DNA of 19,703 nt from JAISGQ01 sp045536305 (GCA_045536305.1 JAZSNH010000019.1:1-19703), one strand, 5' to 3'. Shown: positions 5,676-14,770, numbered from the stretch's first letter. Notes: a model not told the origin generated them from the sequence alone. Numbers and translations: made by a program.

Positions 5676-7934
5676 TTATTTTTTTTGGTTTTTTCTCAAT
5701 TGCTTGTTCTCATACTGCTTTTTATCCGCAACTGTAAGCTCGGTGGCGAGGGAGACAGTGGGTGTGCAGAGAAATTCACAATAGCCGAGACTCATCGACA
5801 GCTTAAAGGGCTGAGAGGAGGTTTCGTTGAAGTCATTCTGGAAGGCTATTATGCTGCTGAGAATATCATCGGCGCTCTCGTTATCGTCAAGAAGGGTGAA
5901 CATGGCGAATTCATCACCGCCTACCCTTGCGCTGACGGTAGGCATGGAACGCGGAATGCTCAGCGAGCGGCCTGCCGCACGAAGGGCATCGTCTCCGATA
6001 CTGTGACCAAACTGGTCGTTTGTGATCTTGAGGTTATCAAGGTCGCCGTAGAATATGGCGGCGCGCCTGCCGATGTTTGCAATGTCATGCACAAGATCAC
6101 CAGCGCATTCATAAAATCCGCGGCGATTGTAAAGCTTGGTCAGGTCATCGGTGACAGAAATAAGCCTCATTGTATCTGCGGCGTGATTGAGTTCTTCGAG
6201 CTGTTCATTGAGCTTTCCGATAAGAGAGGTAATTCTCAGAGAGGAGGAAAGCTTGACTGTTACATCCTGTATGTAGTAGAACTCATTGAAATCCGCTTCT
6301 GTGATAAGGAAGCCGTAATGAGTGTTGCTGTGAACGATCGGTGTGAGCACGGTTATCGTTTCGGCAGAAGAGCGATTTTCGCACATTTCCTCAAAGATAC
6401 AGCTGAGAGGAACAAGGCGGGTGGAATCAAGCTGTATGCCGAAGCGCTTTCCGAAAGCGACGCAAAGCTGCATGACGTTCGGACATTTCCATGTCCAGAA
6501 GCTGTTGCTTTCACAGGGGGTTGGGTAGATATAGAGTCGGCTTGAGCTGATGTTTGCAACAGACAGCTCACCAAAAACATCTTCATATATGTCGGAATAA
6601 CGGGACTTGGAAAAATCCTGAAGCATGCTGTTTGAAAAGACCTGCATGTTGACCCGTCTGTTGTTGAGCTCATACTCGATGTGCGCTGCGCGCTTAGATA
6701 CGATACGCATTGCCTCGCATTTTGCCAGAAGCAGCTGATGTGCCGATTCGTCGTCGGGAGTTATATTTTCCGCCAGAGCGAACAGCTTTGTACACAGCTC
6801 GCTCATTCTCGGCGCGGGAATGGGGAAGAGTCGGTCGGACTCCGTAAGACAGACCGAGATTTTTGAGATCAGCTCACGGGTTACGCCCTCTGCACCGGGA
6901 CGGCTGAAAACGGTGAAAAATTCAACCAGAGTATCTTTGAAGTATGCAAAGTTGCCTTCTGCAACGGGAGAGTTCGCGTAAATATCGAGCAGGTCGCCAA
7001 CAAAGGAATCTGCAAGCTTTTCGGGGTCGCGCTCCTCGGTGACAATGCCTTCGGCAGGGTGACAGCCGCAGCTTTCGCGAATGATAAAGTTCGAAGGAAG
7101 CACAATATCTCTCGAAGAATTGCCGGCAAGATTGTCCAACATAAGCATTATTCCGTAGTAACCGAGATGTGATGGATTTGCGCGAACGGTACTGAGAGAG
7201 GGAGAAAAGCTTGCCGCGGCGGGAATATCGTCGTAACCGACAAGGGGCATATCGCGACCAGCCGCAATGCCGTGCTTTTCGGCGTAGTCAAGTCCTGCGG
7301 CAGCCATTTCGTCATTGGCGAAGAAGAAGGCATCCACATTATTGACGTTTTTGTCTATGAACTGCTCAAGGGAGAGCTGACGGTGACGGGAAAAATTTCC
7401 GTAATGAACAAGTCTCGGGTCAAAGGGGATACCGTTGCGTGAAAGGGCATCCTTATATATAGAAAAGCGCATCTCGGCATCGGGGTTCCCTTTAGGACCT
7501 GATATGAAGGCTATTTTCTTTGTGTTGTGAACCTTAATAAGGTGATCGAGCGCGTCATTGACGCCCTTCTGTGCGCTTATGCTTACACAAGGTCTGCCGG
7601 CAGTTTTTACGGCAATGGTGACCATTGGAATGCCGTCAAAGCATTGCAGGAAGGTCTCGAGCTTTTCACTGCTCACATGACATCCGATGGTGCCGGCGGA
7701 CACAACAAGTCCGTCAAGGCTGAGCTCTCTTGCGAGCAAAAATACAGCCGAATAGTTGCTCGAAAGAACATCATTGAGGTGGTTGTGAGATGGGGGATCG
7801 AGATATCGGCCGGGAATTATAATAAGATCCACGTTCATTTCTTTCGCGGCAATAGTGGCTCCTCGGCAGATCTCTCTTGTGTGGATATCCTCCAAATGGC
7901 TGACAAGCAGCCCTAATTTAATTCTTTTGCCCAT
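5676..7934 (-). CDS. diguanylate cyclase with LacI-type periplasmic-binding-like sensor domain
   Basis: This 752-aa protein is probably cytoplasmic, with no signal peptide or membrane segment. Residues about 5-295 are a Peripla_BP_3/LacI-like sugar-binding fold (KLGLLVSH, ISGPKGNPDA, FFFANDEMAAAG, GYDDIPAA, ending in RESCGC). It lacks the N-terminal DNA-binding helix-turn-helix of true LacI repressors. Residues about 300-570 are a helical/GAF-like linker I cannot name firmly. Residues 595-745 are a GGDEF domain with DDLTKLYNRRGF, metal-binding Asp631/Asp633 in GDLDNLK, and an intact GGDEF at 672-676. The inhibitory RxxD site is absent at its usual place. It should make c-di-GMP from two GTP in response to an intracellular ligand, perhaps a sugar phosphate. 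It lies 50 bases after pyk with AAGGAG 9 bases before ATG, so co-transcription with pyk is likely. Confidence 0.88.
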   Translation of the reverse strand: MGKRIKLGLLVSHLEDIHTREICRGATIAAKEMNVDLIIIPGRYLDPPSHNHLNDVLSSNYSAVFLLARELSLDGLVVSAGTIGCHVSSEKLETFLQCFDGIPMVTIAVKTAGRPCVSISAQKGVNDALDHLIKVHNTKKIAFISGPKGNPDAEMRFSIYKDALSRNGIPFDPRLVHYGNFSRHRQLSLEQFIDKNVNNVDAFFFANDEMAAAGLDYAEKHGIAAGRDMPLVGYDDIPAAASFSPSLSTVRANPSHLGYYGIMLMLDNLAGNSSRDIVLPSNFIIRESCGCHPAEGIVTEERDPEKLADSFVGDLLDIYANSPVAEGNFAYFKDTLVEFFTVFSRPGAEGVTRELISKISVCLTESDRLFPIPAPRMSELCTKLFALAENITPDDESAHQLLLAKCEAMRIVSKRAAHIEYELNNRRVNMQVFSNSMLQDFSKSRYSDIYEDVFGELSVANISSSRLYIYPTPCESNSFWTWKCPNVMQLCVAFGKRFGIQLDSTRLVPLSCIFEEMCENRSSAETITVLTPIVHSNTHYGFLITEADFNEFYYIQDVTVKLSSSLRITSLIGKLNEQLEELNHAADTMRLISVTDDLTKLYNRRGFYECAGDLVHDIANIGRRAAIFYGDLDNLKITNDQFGHSIGDDALRAAGRSLSIPRSMPTVSARVGGDEFAMFTLLDDNESADDILSSIIAFQNDFNETSSQPFKLSMSLGYCEFLCTPTVSLATELTVADKKQYENKQLRKNQKK

Positions 7935-7984
7935 GGTATCGACTCCTTATGTGGAATTGATGCTGTAGAGTAAAAAGGAAATAA

Positions 7985-9418
7985 TCAGTTCTTTTCGCCG
8001 ACAGTCTGAACCTTCAGCAGATTGGTGCTTCCGGTTGTCGCAAGGGGAATGCCGGCAACGGTCACAACGCAGTCGCCGTCGGAAACCAGACCGGTTTTCT
8101 TTGCACAGGCCGCTGCGTGATAAAGCAGTTCATCGGAGGTGCGCTGATATTTTGCCATTACAGGGAAGACGCCCCAGGAAAGGGAGAGCTGATGATAGGT
8201 GCGTTTTTCCGGAGTGGCTGCGATTATAGGAGTTTCGGGTCGGTACTTGGAAACATTCCTCGCAGTGCCGCCGAGCTGAGTTACGGCGATTATGGCGGCG
8301 GCGGAAAGATCCCTCGCGGTAATGCAGGCCGCATCACAGACCGCATTGGTTATATCGTGTCTGTCTCCTCGGTCAAAAGCAAGAGACTTATACATATTCA
8401 TTTTGAATGCATCGCGCTCGGCCTGAGTTGCTATCTGAGCGAGCGTTCTGACTGCCTCCTCGGGATAAGCGCCGACAGCGCTTTCTCCTGAGAGCATGAC
8501 TGCCGAGGTGCCGTCGAAAACGGCATTTGCAACGTCTGTGATCTCCGCTCTTGTTGGTGTGGGGTTGGATATCATTGATTCGAGCATCTGAGTGGCGGTA
8601 ATCACCACCTTGCCTGCACTGTAGCAGCTGTGGATAAAGTGCTTCTGCAGACCGGGCAGCTCCTCAAAGGGAACCTCTACGCCAAGGTCGCCTCGAGCGA
8701 CCATTATGCCGTCTGAAAGGGCAAGTATTTCGTCAAAATTGCGAACGCCCTCGCTGTTTTCGATTTTTGATATTATTTTAATGCTTCGTCCGCCGTTGGC
8801 ACGCAGAAAGGCGCGCATTTCTCTGACATCATCCGCACAGCGGACAAATGAAGCGGCGACAAAATCCACATCATGCTTTATGCCGAAGAGAAGATCCTCT
8901 CTGTCCGCATCGCTGAGATATTCCATGGGAAGGCTGACATTGGGGACATTGATGCTCTTTCGGTCTTTCAGTACACCGCCGCACACAACATCGCACACGA
9001 CTTGCTTTTTGCCCGCTTCGCGAACTGACAAAACTATCCTGCCGTCATCGATAAGGATGCGGTCTCCCTCATGAAGATACGAAGGGAAGAAAGGCCATGA
9101 AACGGAAGAAATCTCGCTGTTTCCGACAACGTCCTCGCCTGTAAGCGTAAAGGTGCCGCCCGTTATAATTTCGGCGCTGCCGTTTTCAAGCTTTTTAAGT
9201 CTTACCTCAGGCCCTTTCGTGTCAAGAAGAACAGCGGCAGGAACTCCCAGCTCGTCGCGCACTTTGCGGAAGCGCTCGATGGTCTTTTTATGTTCCTTGT
9301 GCTCTCCGTGAGAAAAATTCAGACGCATGACATTCATTCCGGCCCGAAGAAGCTTTCCTATCATTTCTTCGTCGGAGCTTGCAGGACCGAGTGTGCAGAT
9401 TATTTTGGTTCTTCTCAT
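7985..9418 (-). CDS. pyk: pyruvate kinase
   Basis: This 477-aa glycolytic enzyme transfers phosphate from phosphoenolpyruvate to ADP. The whole family fold is present: KIICTLGPASS at 5-15, MRLNFSHGEH at 31-40, DTKGPEVR at 67-74, and the B-domain at about 75-165. Catalytic Lys218 and metal ligand Glu220 are in IISKIEN, Asp244 is in MVARGDLGVEVP, and ATQMLESM and DGTSAVMLSGE are intact. Glu71 in GPEVR corresponds to the residue associated with K+-dependent kinases. The C-terminal domain ends normally, and the extra PEP-utiliser domain of Bacillus enzymes is absent. The gene has its own promoter, and a cre-like site further upstream suggests carbon-source control. The diguanylate cyclase gene follows. 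Confidence 0.97.
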   Translation of the reverse strand: MRRTKIICTLGPASSDEEMIGKLLRAGMNVMRLNFSHGEHKEHKKTIERFRKVRDELGVPAAVLLDTKGPEVRLKKLENGSAEIITGGTFTLTGEDVVGNSEISSVSWPFFPSYLHEGDRILIDDGRIVLSVREAGKKQVVCDVVCGGVLKDRKSINVPNVSLPMEYLSDADREDLLFGIKHDVDFVAASFVRCADDVREMRAFLRANGGRSIKIISKIENSEGVRNFDEILALSDGIMVARGDLGVEVPFEELPGLQKHFIHSCYSAGKVVITATQMLESMISNPTPTRAEITDVANAVFDGTSAVMLSGESAVGAYPEEAVRTLAQIATQAERDAFKMNMYKSLAFDRGDRHDITNAVCDAACITARDLSAAAIIAVTQLGGTARNVSKYRPETPIIAATPEKRTYHQLSLSWGVFPVMAKYQRTSDELLYHAAACAKKTGLVSDGDCVVTVAGIPLATTGSTNLLKVQTVGEKN

Positions 9419-9482
9419 TTTATATTTAATACCTCACTGCCTGATAAGCGATTATAAAAAAGGCACACTATTTCTAAAATAT

Positions 9483-9511
9483 AGTATACCACGTTTCAGG
9501 TAAAATGTACA
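9483..9511 (-). promoter_or_regulatory. pyk promoter
   Basis: On the minus strand TGTACA (9506-9511), a 17-base spacer, and TATACT (9483-9488) preceded by TGG, an extended -10. The transcript would carry a leader of about 58 bases. Confidence 0.7.
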
Positions 9512-9548
9512 CAGCAATATTGTACCTATCCGTTACATGCTGATTGTG

Positions 9549-9630
9549 CAATATGGACAAAAATGGAAGCTGAAACATCGAGCTATGGCTTGTTTTCAAG
9601 GCGTTGTAAACGATTACAATATGGACAAAA
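9549..9630. repeat. 14-bp direct repeat upstream of pyk
   Basis: CAATATGGACAAAA occurs exactly at 9549-9562 and 9617-9630, 68 bp apart. Both copies lie upstream of the pyk promoter, and the second overlaps the end of the cre-like site. Possibly a binding site for an unidentified regulator. Confidence 0.6.
9605..9618. promoter_or_regulatory. cre-like site (CcpA operator)
   Basis: TGTAAACGATTACA fits the Gram-positive catabolite-responsive element TGWAANCGNTNWCA at every defined position, on both strands. It is centred about 135 bp upstream of the predicted pyk start. CcpA bound upstream of a promoter usually activates, which would suit a glycolytic gene. Other LacI-family regulators can also use such palindromes. 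Confidence 0.6.
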
Positions 9631-9675
9631 CGGATATTTGCAAGATAACAGAAACACGAAAACAGCAAAAAAACA

Positions 9676-9703
9676 GCACAGCAGACCCAAAGGCCTGCTG
9701 TGC
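9676..9703 (-). terminator. rho-independent terminator of glgP
   Basis: On the minus strand GCACAGCAGGCC, loop TTTG, and GGTCTGCTGTGC form a 12-bp stem with one mismatch, followed by TG and a run of seven T. It lies 70 bases past the glgP stop. The bases between (9704-9773) show no gene. Confidence 0.85.
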
Positions 9704-9773
9704 CTGCCACATATTACCAATCCGTACCCGATAGGGGAGAGGGCACAGACGGCAACCGAATTTATCGGCAAGC

Positions 9774-12188
9774 TTATTTCTTGCCGAGCTTGGAAAGCGG
9801 AACCGCATTCCAGATGCCGTTTGCATAATCGCGTATAGATCTGTCCGCCGCAAAAATGCCTGCATTTGCGATGTTCATAAGGCTCATACGGTTCCAGAGC
9901 GCGCGATCCTCATAGAGGCGTGAAGCATCGCTATGAGCGCGGCAGTAATCGGCAAAGTCAGCCATGACCATGTAAGGGTCGTTGGTGAGCAGGTTGCTTG
10001 CAATATCGCCGAACGATATTCCGCCTAAGCCGTGAGACAATGCATCTATCGCGCTTCTGAGAGAAGTATTATTGTTGTAATAGCTGCCGGGCTGGTAGAT
10101 TCTCTTGAGAGCGACTGCCTCGGGAGTGCTCATGCCGAAGATGATGATATTATCATCGCCTACAGCCTGATGTATCTCAACATTTGCGCCGTCCTCCGTT
10201 CCGAGGGTGATCGCTCCGTTTATCATAAACTTCATGTTGCCTGTGCCCGAAGCCTCTGTGCCTGCAAGGGATATCTGTTCGCTTATTTCGGATGCGGGCA
10301 TGAGCATTTCTGCAACGGTAACGCGATAGTTTTCGAGGAATACGACCTTGAGCTTATCCTTTACTCTGGGGTCGTTGTTTATTGTGTTTGCAAGGTTGCA
10401 GATAAAGCGAATGATCTGCTTTGCCATAAAGTAGCCACTTGCTGCCTTGGCGCCGAAGATATAGGTCTTCGGGACAAAGTGGGCATTGGGATTTTCGAGA
10501 AGCCACTGATATTCGGAAAGAATGTGCAGGGCATTAAGGTGCTGTCTCTTGTACTCGTGCAGACGCGTTACCTGTACGTCGAAGATTGAGTCGGGATCGA
10601 CAACTATTCCGTTATTCTTCTTTATATAGTCCGCAAGGACACACTTGTTCTGTCTTTTGATCTTTTCGAGACGGTCGAGGACAGCGGTATCGTCCTTGAA
10701 TGCCTCAAGTTTTTTCAGCTCGGAGGCGTTGGTAATAAAGTCCTTGCCGATAAGCTCGGTAAGCATATTGTTCAGGCCGGGATTTGACTGGCAGAGCCAG
10801 CGGCGATGTGCGATGCCGTTTGTGACGTTTGTGAATTTCTCGGGGTAGACGCGATAGAAATCGGCAAAAACATCGTCCTTTATGATCTCGCTGTGGAGAG
10901 CGGAAACGCCGTTTACATGGTGGCATGCGGCAACACAAAGGTTTGCCATCTTAACATATCCGTCATGGATAATAGAGACGCGGTCAACGAGCGGCTGGTC
11001 GCCCGTTCTGTTGAGAACATCGGCGCAGAAGCGGCGGTTGATCTCGCAGACGATCTGGAAAATTCTCGGGAGACGGCTCTTGAAGAGATCGATGCTCCAG
11101 CACTCGAGCGCTTCCTTCATAACGGTATGGTTGGTGTATGCCATTACCTTGGTGGTCATATCCCATGCTTCATCCCAGCCAAAGCCGCATTCATCCATGA
11201 GAACTCGCATGAACTCGGGGATAGCGAGCGCAGGGTGAGTGTCGTTTATATGAATTGCGGTGAGAGAAGCGAAATTGTCCATTGTGCGGTGATGACGCAG
11301 GTGGCGCTTGATGATATCCTGAATGGAGCTTGAAACGAGGAAATACTGCTGAGAAAGACGCAGGCTCTTTCCTTCGTGGTGATTGTCGCCCGGATAGAGG
11401 ACCTTGGTGAGCATTTCGGCCATTGCATTCTGCTCTATGGAGCGCATGTAGTTGCCGTCGTTAAAGCTCTTCATGTCAAACTCGGGGCATTCTGCCGCCC
11501 AGAGACGGAGGGTGGAAACGCCCTTGCCGCCTACACCTGCACACATAAGGTCATAGGGCACTGCCTTGATAGAATTGTAGCCGACATGGTTTGCGTGGTG
11601 ATAGCTGCCGTCCCAGCATTCGTCGATATGGCCGCCAAAGCGGATATCGAGCGCGTCCTCGCGGTGGGGGATCATCCATGTTTCGCCGCCGGGAAGCCAG
11701 AAATCGGGAAGCTCTGTCTGCCAGCCGTCAACGATCTTCTGCGAGAAGATACCGAATTCATAGCGGAGAGAATAACCCATGCCGAGATAACCTTCCGTTG
11801 CCATTCCGTCGAGGAAGCAGGCTGCAAGCCTTCCGAGACCGCCGTTTCCGAGACCTGCATCAGGTTCGAAATCGTATATCTTTGAAAGAGTGGTGTGATA
11901 CTGGGGGAGAACTCTTTCGACTGTCTTTTCGATGCCGAGATTGTAAAGATTGTTCTTAAGGGAGCGGCCCATAAGAAATTCCATGCAGAGATAGTAGATT
12001 CTCTTGCCGTTCTTTTTCTCCGTTTCGGTGGAGAACTTCTTGCGTGCCTCATAGAGCATATCGCGAACTACGAGGATGACCGCTTTATAAATATGCTCCT
12101 CGTCAGCTTCCTCTGCACTAAGGCCGAAATTGTGAGAAAGCTTCTGATCGATAAGTGATTTGAGCTGTGCCGTAGTCATTGTTGCCAT
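9774..12188 (-). CDS. glgP: glycogen/maltodextrin phosphorylase
   Basis: This 804-aa GT35 enzyme releases glucose-1-phosphate from alpha-1,4-glucans with inorganic phosphate and pyridoxal phosphate. Seen: YYLCMEFLMGRSL at 65-77, GLGNGGLGRLAACFLDGMA at 112-130, AIHINDTHPALAIPE at 311-325, NVTNGIAHRRW at 454-464, RLHEYKRQHLN at 542-552, and EASGTGNMKF at 645-654 with Lys653 as the PLP lysine. The ATG at 12186-12188 is preferred because GGAGGT lies 6 bases before it. The frame stays open 67 codons further upstream, but that part runs through the promoter and reads as non-family sequence. Length is typical. The gene stands alone with its own promoter and terminator; no glgA, glgB or glgC is beside it. 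Glycogen or maltodextrin as substrate cannot be told apart from sequence. Confidence 0.96.
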   Translation of the reverse strand: MATMTTAQLKSLIDQKLSHNFGLSAEEADEEHIYKAVILVVRDMLYEARKKFSTETEKKNGKRIYYLCMEFLMGRSLKNNLYNLGIEKTVERVLPQYHTTLSKIYDFEPDAGLGNGGLGRLAACFLDGMATEGYLGMGYSLRYEFGIFSQKIVDGWQTELPDFWLPGGETWMIPHREDALDIRFGGHIDECWDGSYHHANHVGYNSIKAVPYDLMCAGVGGKGVSTLRLWAAECPEFDMKSFNDGNYMRSIEQNAMAEMLTKVLYPGDNHHEGKSLRLSQQYFLVSSSIQDIIKRHLRHHRTMDNFASLTAIHINDTHPALAIPEFMRVLMDECGFGWDEAWDMTTKVMAYTNHTVMKEALECWSIDLFKSRLPRIFQIVCEINRRFCADVLNRTGDQPLVDRVSIIHDGYVKMANLCVAACHHVNGVSALHSEIIKDDVFADFYRVYPEKFTNVTNGIAHRRWLCQSNPGLNNMLTELIGKDFITNASELKKLEAFKDDTAVLDRLEKIKRQNKCVLADYIKKNNGIVVDPDSIFDVQVTRLHEYKRQHLNALHILSEYQWLLENPNAHFVPKTYIFGAKAASGYFMAKQIIRFICNLANTINNDPRVKDKLKVVFLENYRVTVAEMLMPASEISEQISLAGTEASGTGNMKFMINGAITLGTEDGANVEIHQAVGDDNIIIFGMSTPEAVALKRIYQPGSYYNNNTSLRSAIDALSHGLGGISFGDIASNLLTNDPYMVMADFADYCRAHSDASRLYEDRALWNRMSLMNIANAGIFAADRSIRDYANGIWNAVPLSKLGKK

Positions 12189-12194
12189 CTGATT

Positions 12195-12200
12195 ACCTCC
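12195..12200 (-). promoter_or_regulatory. ribosome binding site deciding the glgP start
   Basis: GGAGGT, 6 bases before ATG 12188. It fixes the start downstream of the longer open frame that runs to 12389. Confidence 0.85.
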
Positions 12201-12233
12201 AAATATGGCTGAAACGATATATTTTGTGATGTG

Positions 12234-12262
12234 ATTATAGCACAATAACAAAGAAAACGCAA
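12234..12262 (-). promoter_or_regulatory. glgP promoter
   Basis: TTGCGT (12257-12262), 17 bases, TATAAT (12234-12239) with TGC in front, an extended -10. The leader would be about 40 bases. The gap between this promoter and the divergent exporter promoter (12263-12482) holds only the GGCAACTTGCCGAT motif (12277-12290, minus strand) and no gene I can support. Confidence 0.8.
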
Positions 12263-12482
12263 TAGCAATGATAGAAATCGGCAAGTTGCCTAAATGGGGC
12301 GAATGCCTTTGCATCAAGCCGATTTTCTTACTGACACAGATTGCGTTATTACAATCAAAAAACGCCGCATATTTGTGCAAACTATACAAAAGTTTTTAAA
12401 CGTGTGGAACATGCAGGATAAATATACGTCACATATAAACAAAATAAATTGTTTCGCTTTAAATAACAGGAGGATTGATGAG

Positions 12483-12511
12483 TTGATTTTTTTACCGGTA
12501 TATTCTATAAT
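12483..12511 (+). promoter_or_regulatory. promoter of the ABC exporter operon
   Basis: TTGATT (12483-12488), 17 bases, TATAAT (12506-12511). It lies about 40 bases before the proposed TTG start. Confidence 0.75.
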
Positions 12512-12537
12512 TGAACGTGACAAGGAGTATTGAGTAT

Positions 12538-12543
12538 AAGGAG
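12538..12543 (+). promoter_or_regulatory. ribosome binding site deciding a TTG start
   Basis: AAGGAG ends 8 bases before TTG 12552. The GTG at 12543 overlaps this site, so it cannot be the start served by it. Confidence 0.75.
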
Positions 12544-12551
12544 TGATAAAA

Positions 12552-13505
12552 TTGCGTCTTACGGTAAAAAGCCTGTGCAAAAGCTTTTCTCTGCCCGACG
12601 GCAGAAAAAAGCAGGCGCTCGATGATGTTTCATTCACCGCGCAAAGCGGTGAGCCTCTCGGTCTTCTCGGAAGAAACGGTGCCGGAAAAACCACTGCAAT
12701 GAGGATAATCATGGGTGTTTTTCCTCCGGACAGCGGAGAGGTGCTTATAGACGGAGAGCCTGTTTCAAGAAAAGATATATCCTTCGGTTATCTGCCTGAG
12801 GAGAGAGGACTTTACCGAAAGCTTACCGTATCAGAGCAGATGGTTTATTTTGGCAGGCTTCGCGGACTTTCAAAAGCTGCGGCTAAAAGAAGCACAGAGG
12901 AGCTTTTGGAGCGTCTCGATATGAAAGAATATGCAAAAAATAAGCTTGAAACTCTTTCAAAGGGCAATCAGCAGAAGATACAGCTCGGCACCGCACTGCT
13001 CGGTGATCCTGATGTTATCATTCTTGATGAGCCTTTTTCGGGACTCGATCCTGTAAATGCCATGCAGTTAAAGCAGGTCATAGAGGAACAGTCGCAAAAG
13101 GGCGCGCTGATAATATTTTCCTCCCACCAGATGTCTGCGGTGGAGGATTTCTGCGAAAATATCGTGATGCTAAACAAAGGGCGCAAGGTGCTCGACGGGA
13201 ATCTTTCGCAAATCAAAAGAGCGTATCCGAGAAACAGGGTGCGTATCGTGCTCGATGACGAAAACGGTGACGGTGCAGTTTATAAAGAGTCTAAATTTTT
13301 GCAGGCGGCAGCTGCTTCGGGAGAAATAGAAATAACAAAAAAGGGAGCAATTATTTCTCTTTTCGAGGGGATCGACGCAGGCAGAGCAATGTGCAGGATG
13401 CTTTATACGGGGCTTCCCGTGCTTGACGCACAGGTGATGGAGCCTGCGCTTGAGGATATTTTTGTTGAAATGGCAGGGAGTGCAGAGGAGGTGCAGGATC
13501 GATGA
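12552..13505 (+). CDS. ABC transporter ATP-binding protein (NatA-like)
   Basis: This protein of about 317 aa powers the permease encoded next. Numbered from the TTG start: Walker A GRNGAGKTT at 40-48, a Q-loop-region motif GYLPEERGLY at 79-88 typical of the NatA/YhaQ group, signature LSKGNQQK at 135-142, Walker B VIILDEP at 155-161, and switch histidine in SSHQ (His192). The C-terminal 110 residues are the accessory domain common in DrrA/NatA proteins. NatA homologues with NatB-type permeases export Na+, drugs or peptides; the substrate here is unknown. The stop overlaps the permease start by 2 bases, so the two are translationally coupled. I see no adjacent regulator or histidine kinase. Confidence 0.92.
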   Translation: MRLTVKSLCKSFSLPDGRKKQALDDVSFTAQSGEPLGLLGRNGAGKTTAMRIIMGVFPPDSGEVLIDGEPVSRKDISFGYLPEERGLYRKLTVSEQMVYFGRLRGLSKAAAKRSTEELLERLDMKEYAKNKLETLSKGNQQKIQLGTALLGDPDVIILDEPFSGLDPVNAMQLKQVIEEQSQKGALIIFSSHQMSAVEDFCENIVMLNKGRKVLDGNLSQIKRAYPRNRVRIVLDDENGDGAVYKESKFLQAAAASGEIEITKKGAIISLFEGIDAGRAMCRMLYTGLPVLDAQVMEPALEDIFVEMAGSAEEVQDR

Positions 13506-14770
13506 ACAGATTCGGTACAGTCTTTGAGCATGAGTTCAGGCAGACGATAAAAAGCAAGGCGTTCAAGACCATATCGGTGATATTTATTATCGTTCTTGCC
13601 GCGCTTTGCGTGGGCGTTGCACTGCTCGCCTTTGAGGAATCAAAGGCGGAGGAGCCGCAGGCGAACAGTGTGGTCAGCGATATGTCCGATCCTTCACAGA
13701 GCAAGCTTGCGGTAGTGGATATGACGGAGGACGGAGCAGGAGAGAGGCTTGCAAATCTGATCGGCGCGAAGGTTATCGAAGCTGCTGACGAAAAGACATA
13801 CATCGACTTTATTGAAAACGAAAAATATAAGAGTGTGATAGTTCTTTCAAGGAGCGATGGAGGTTCGTTTGATGCGGAGATTTTTGAAAAATCGTCGCTT
13901 TACGGCGAGAGCGCGGCTTTTGCATCGGAAGAAAGTCTTCTGCTGCTCAGACGTCTTGAAATGCTCGGTGAACACGGCATCGATGAGACGCAGGCGGCTT
14001 TGCTGCTTTCCGCAAACGATGTGGAAGTAAATGTTCGTTCTGTCGGTGAACTGGCCGTGGCAAAGTATATAATCAGCTTTGTTGTTATGATAATGATGTT
14101 TATATGCATCACGCTATACGGTCAGCTTGTTGCTGTTAATGTTGCGACCGAAAAGAGCACAAGGACGATGGAGCTGCTTTTGACAAGCGCCTCTTCGCGC
14201 TCGCTGCTCATGGGCAAGGTGCTCGGAACGGGAGCGGCGGTAATGCTGCAGATAATATTGTTTTTCTGCACAGCCTCCGCTGTTGTGACGGTCGGTGCAG
14301 GTGCTTCTCCTGCGATTGCGGCGGTGCTCGATACGGTGATGACTCTGAGTGCGGCAGATGCTGTCTGCTTCGCGGCGTTTTTTGCGCTTGGCTTTTTGCT
14401 GATAGCATTCATTTTCGGTGCGCTCGGTTCGCTGGTCAATCAGATAGAGGATCTTTCCGCGCTTATCAGCCTGCCGAACACCGTTTTTATGATAGGCTAT
14501 TTTATAGCGGTGATGGTTTCCTCTTCAGGCTCGGCAGGGACATTCGGCAAGGTTTGCTCCTTTATTCCGTTCTGGTCTCCGATGGTTATGACGGTGCGAA
14601 TGGCAGTGGAGGAGGTGCCTTTTGCAGAGATACTTGTCTCACTCTTGCTGCAGGGTGCGGCGTGCGCTGCAGCGGCATTGCTTTCCGCCAAGATATACCG
14701 CATGGGTACGCTTATGTACGGCAAAGCTCCGAAAATTTCGGAGGTCGGAAAAATGCTGAGGTATAAATAA
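13502..14770 (+). CDS. ABC-2 type transporter permease (NatB-like)
   Basis: This 422-aa membrane protein is the partner of the preceding ATPase. One membrane helix at about 21-44 is followed by an extracytoplasmic region of some 130 residues (about 45-178), then about six more helices (near 180-205, 235-265, 280-310, 318-340, 350-365 and 375-398). This is the layout of the ABC2_membrane_3/NatB family. GAGGAGG lies upstream of the ATG, which overlaps the ATPase stop (ATGA). The tail is short and basic, and a strong terminator follows 5 bases after the stop. One full exporter would be a dimer of each subunit. Substrate not predictable. Confidence 0.88.
   Translation: MNRFGTVFEHEFRQTIKSKAFKTISVIFIIVLAALCVGVALLAFEESKAEEPQANSVVSDMSDPSQSKLAVVDMTEDGAGERLANLIGAKVIEAADEKTYIDFIENEKYKSVIVLSRSDGGSFDAEIFEKSSLYGESAAFASEESLLLLRRLEMLGEHGIDETQAALLLSANDVEVNVRSVGELAVAKYIISFVVMIMMFICITLYGQLVAVNVATEKSTRTMELLLTSASSRSLLMGKVLGTGAAVMLQIILFFCTASAVVTVGAGASPAIAAVLDTVMTLSAADAVCFAAFFALGFLLIAFIFGALGSLVNQIEDLSALISLPNTVFMIGYFIAVMVSSSGSAGTFGKVCSFIPFWSPMVMTVRMAVEEVPFAEILVSLLLQGAACAAAALLSAKIYRMGTLMYGKAPKISEVGKMLRYK

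Noticed and set aside
12189..12389. 67-codon N-terminal extension of glgP
   Set aside because: The extension crosses the -10/-35 promoter and the GGAGGT site, and reads as non-family sequence; the ATG at 12188 fits the family start.
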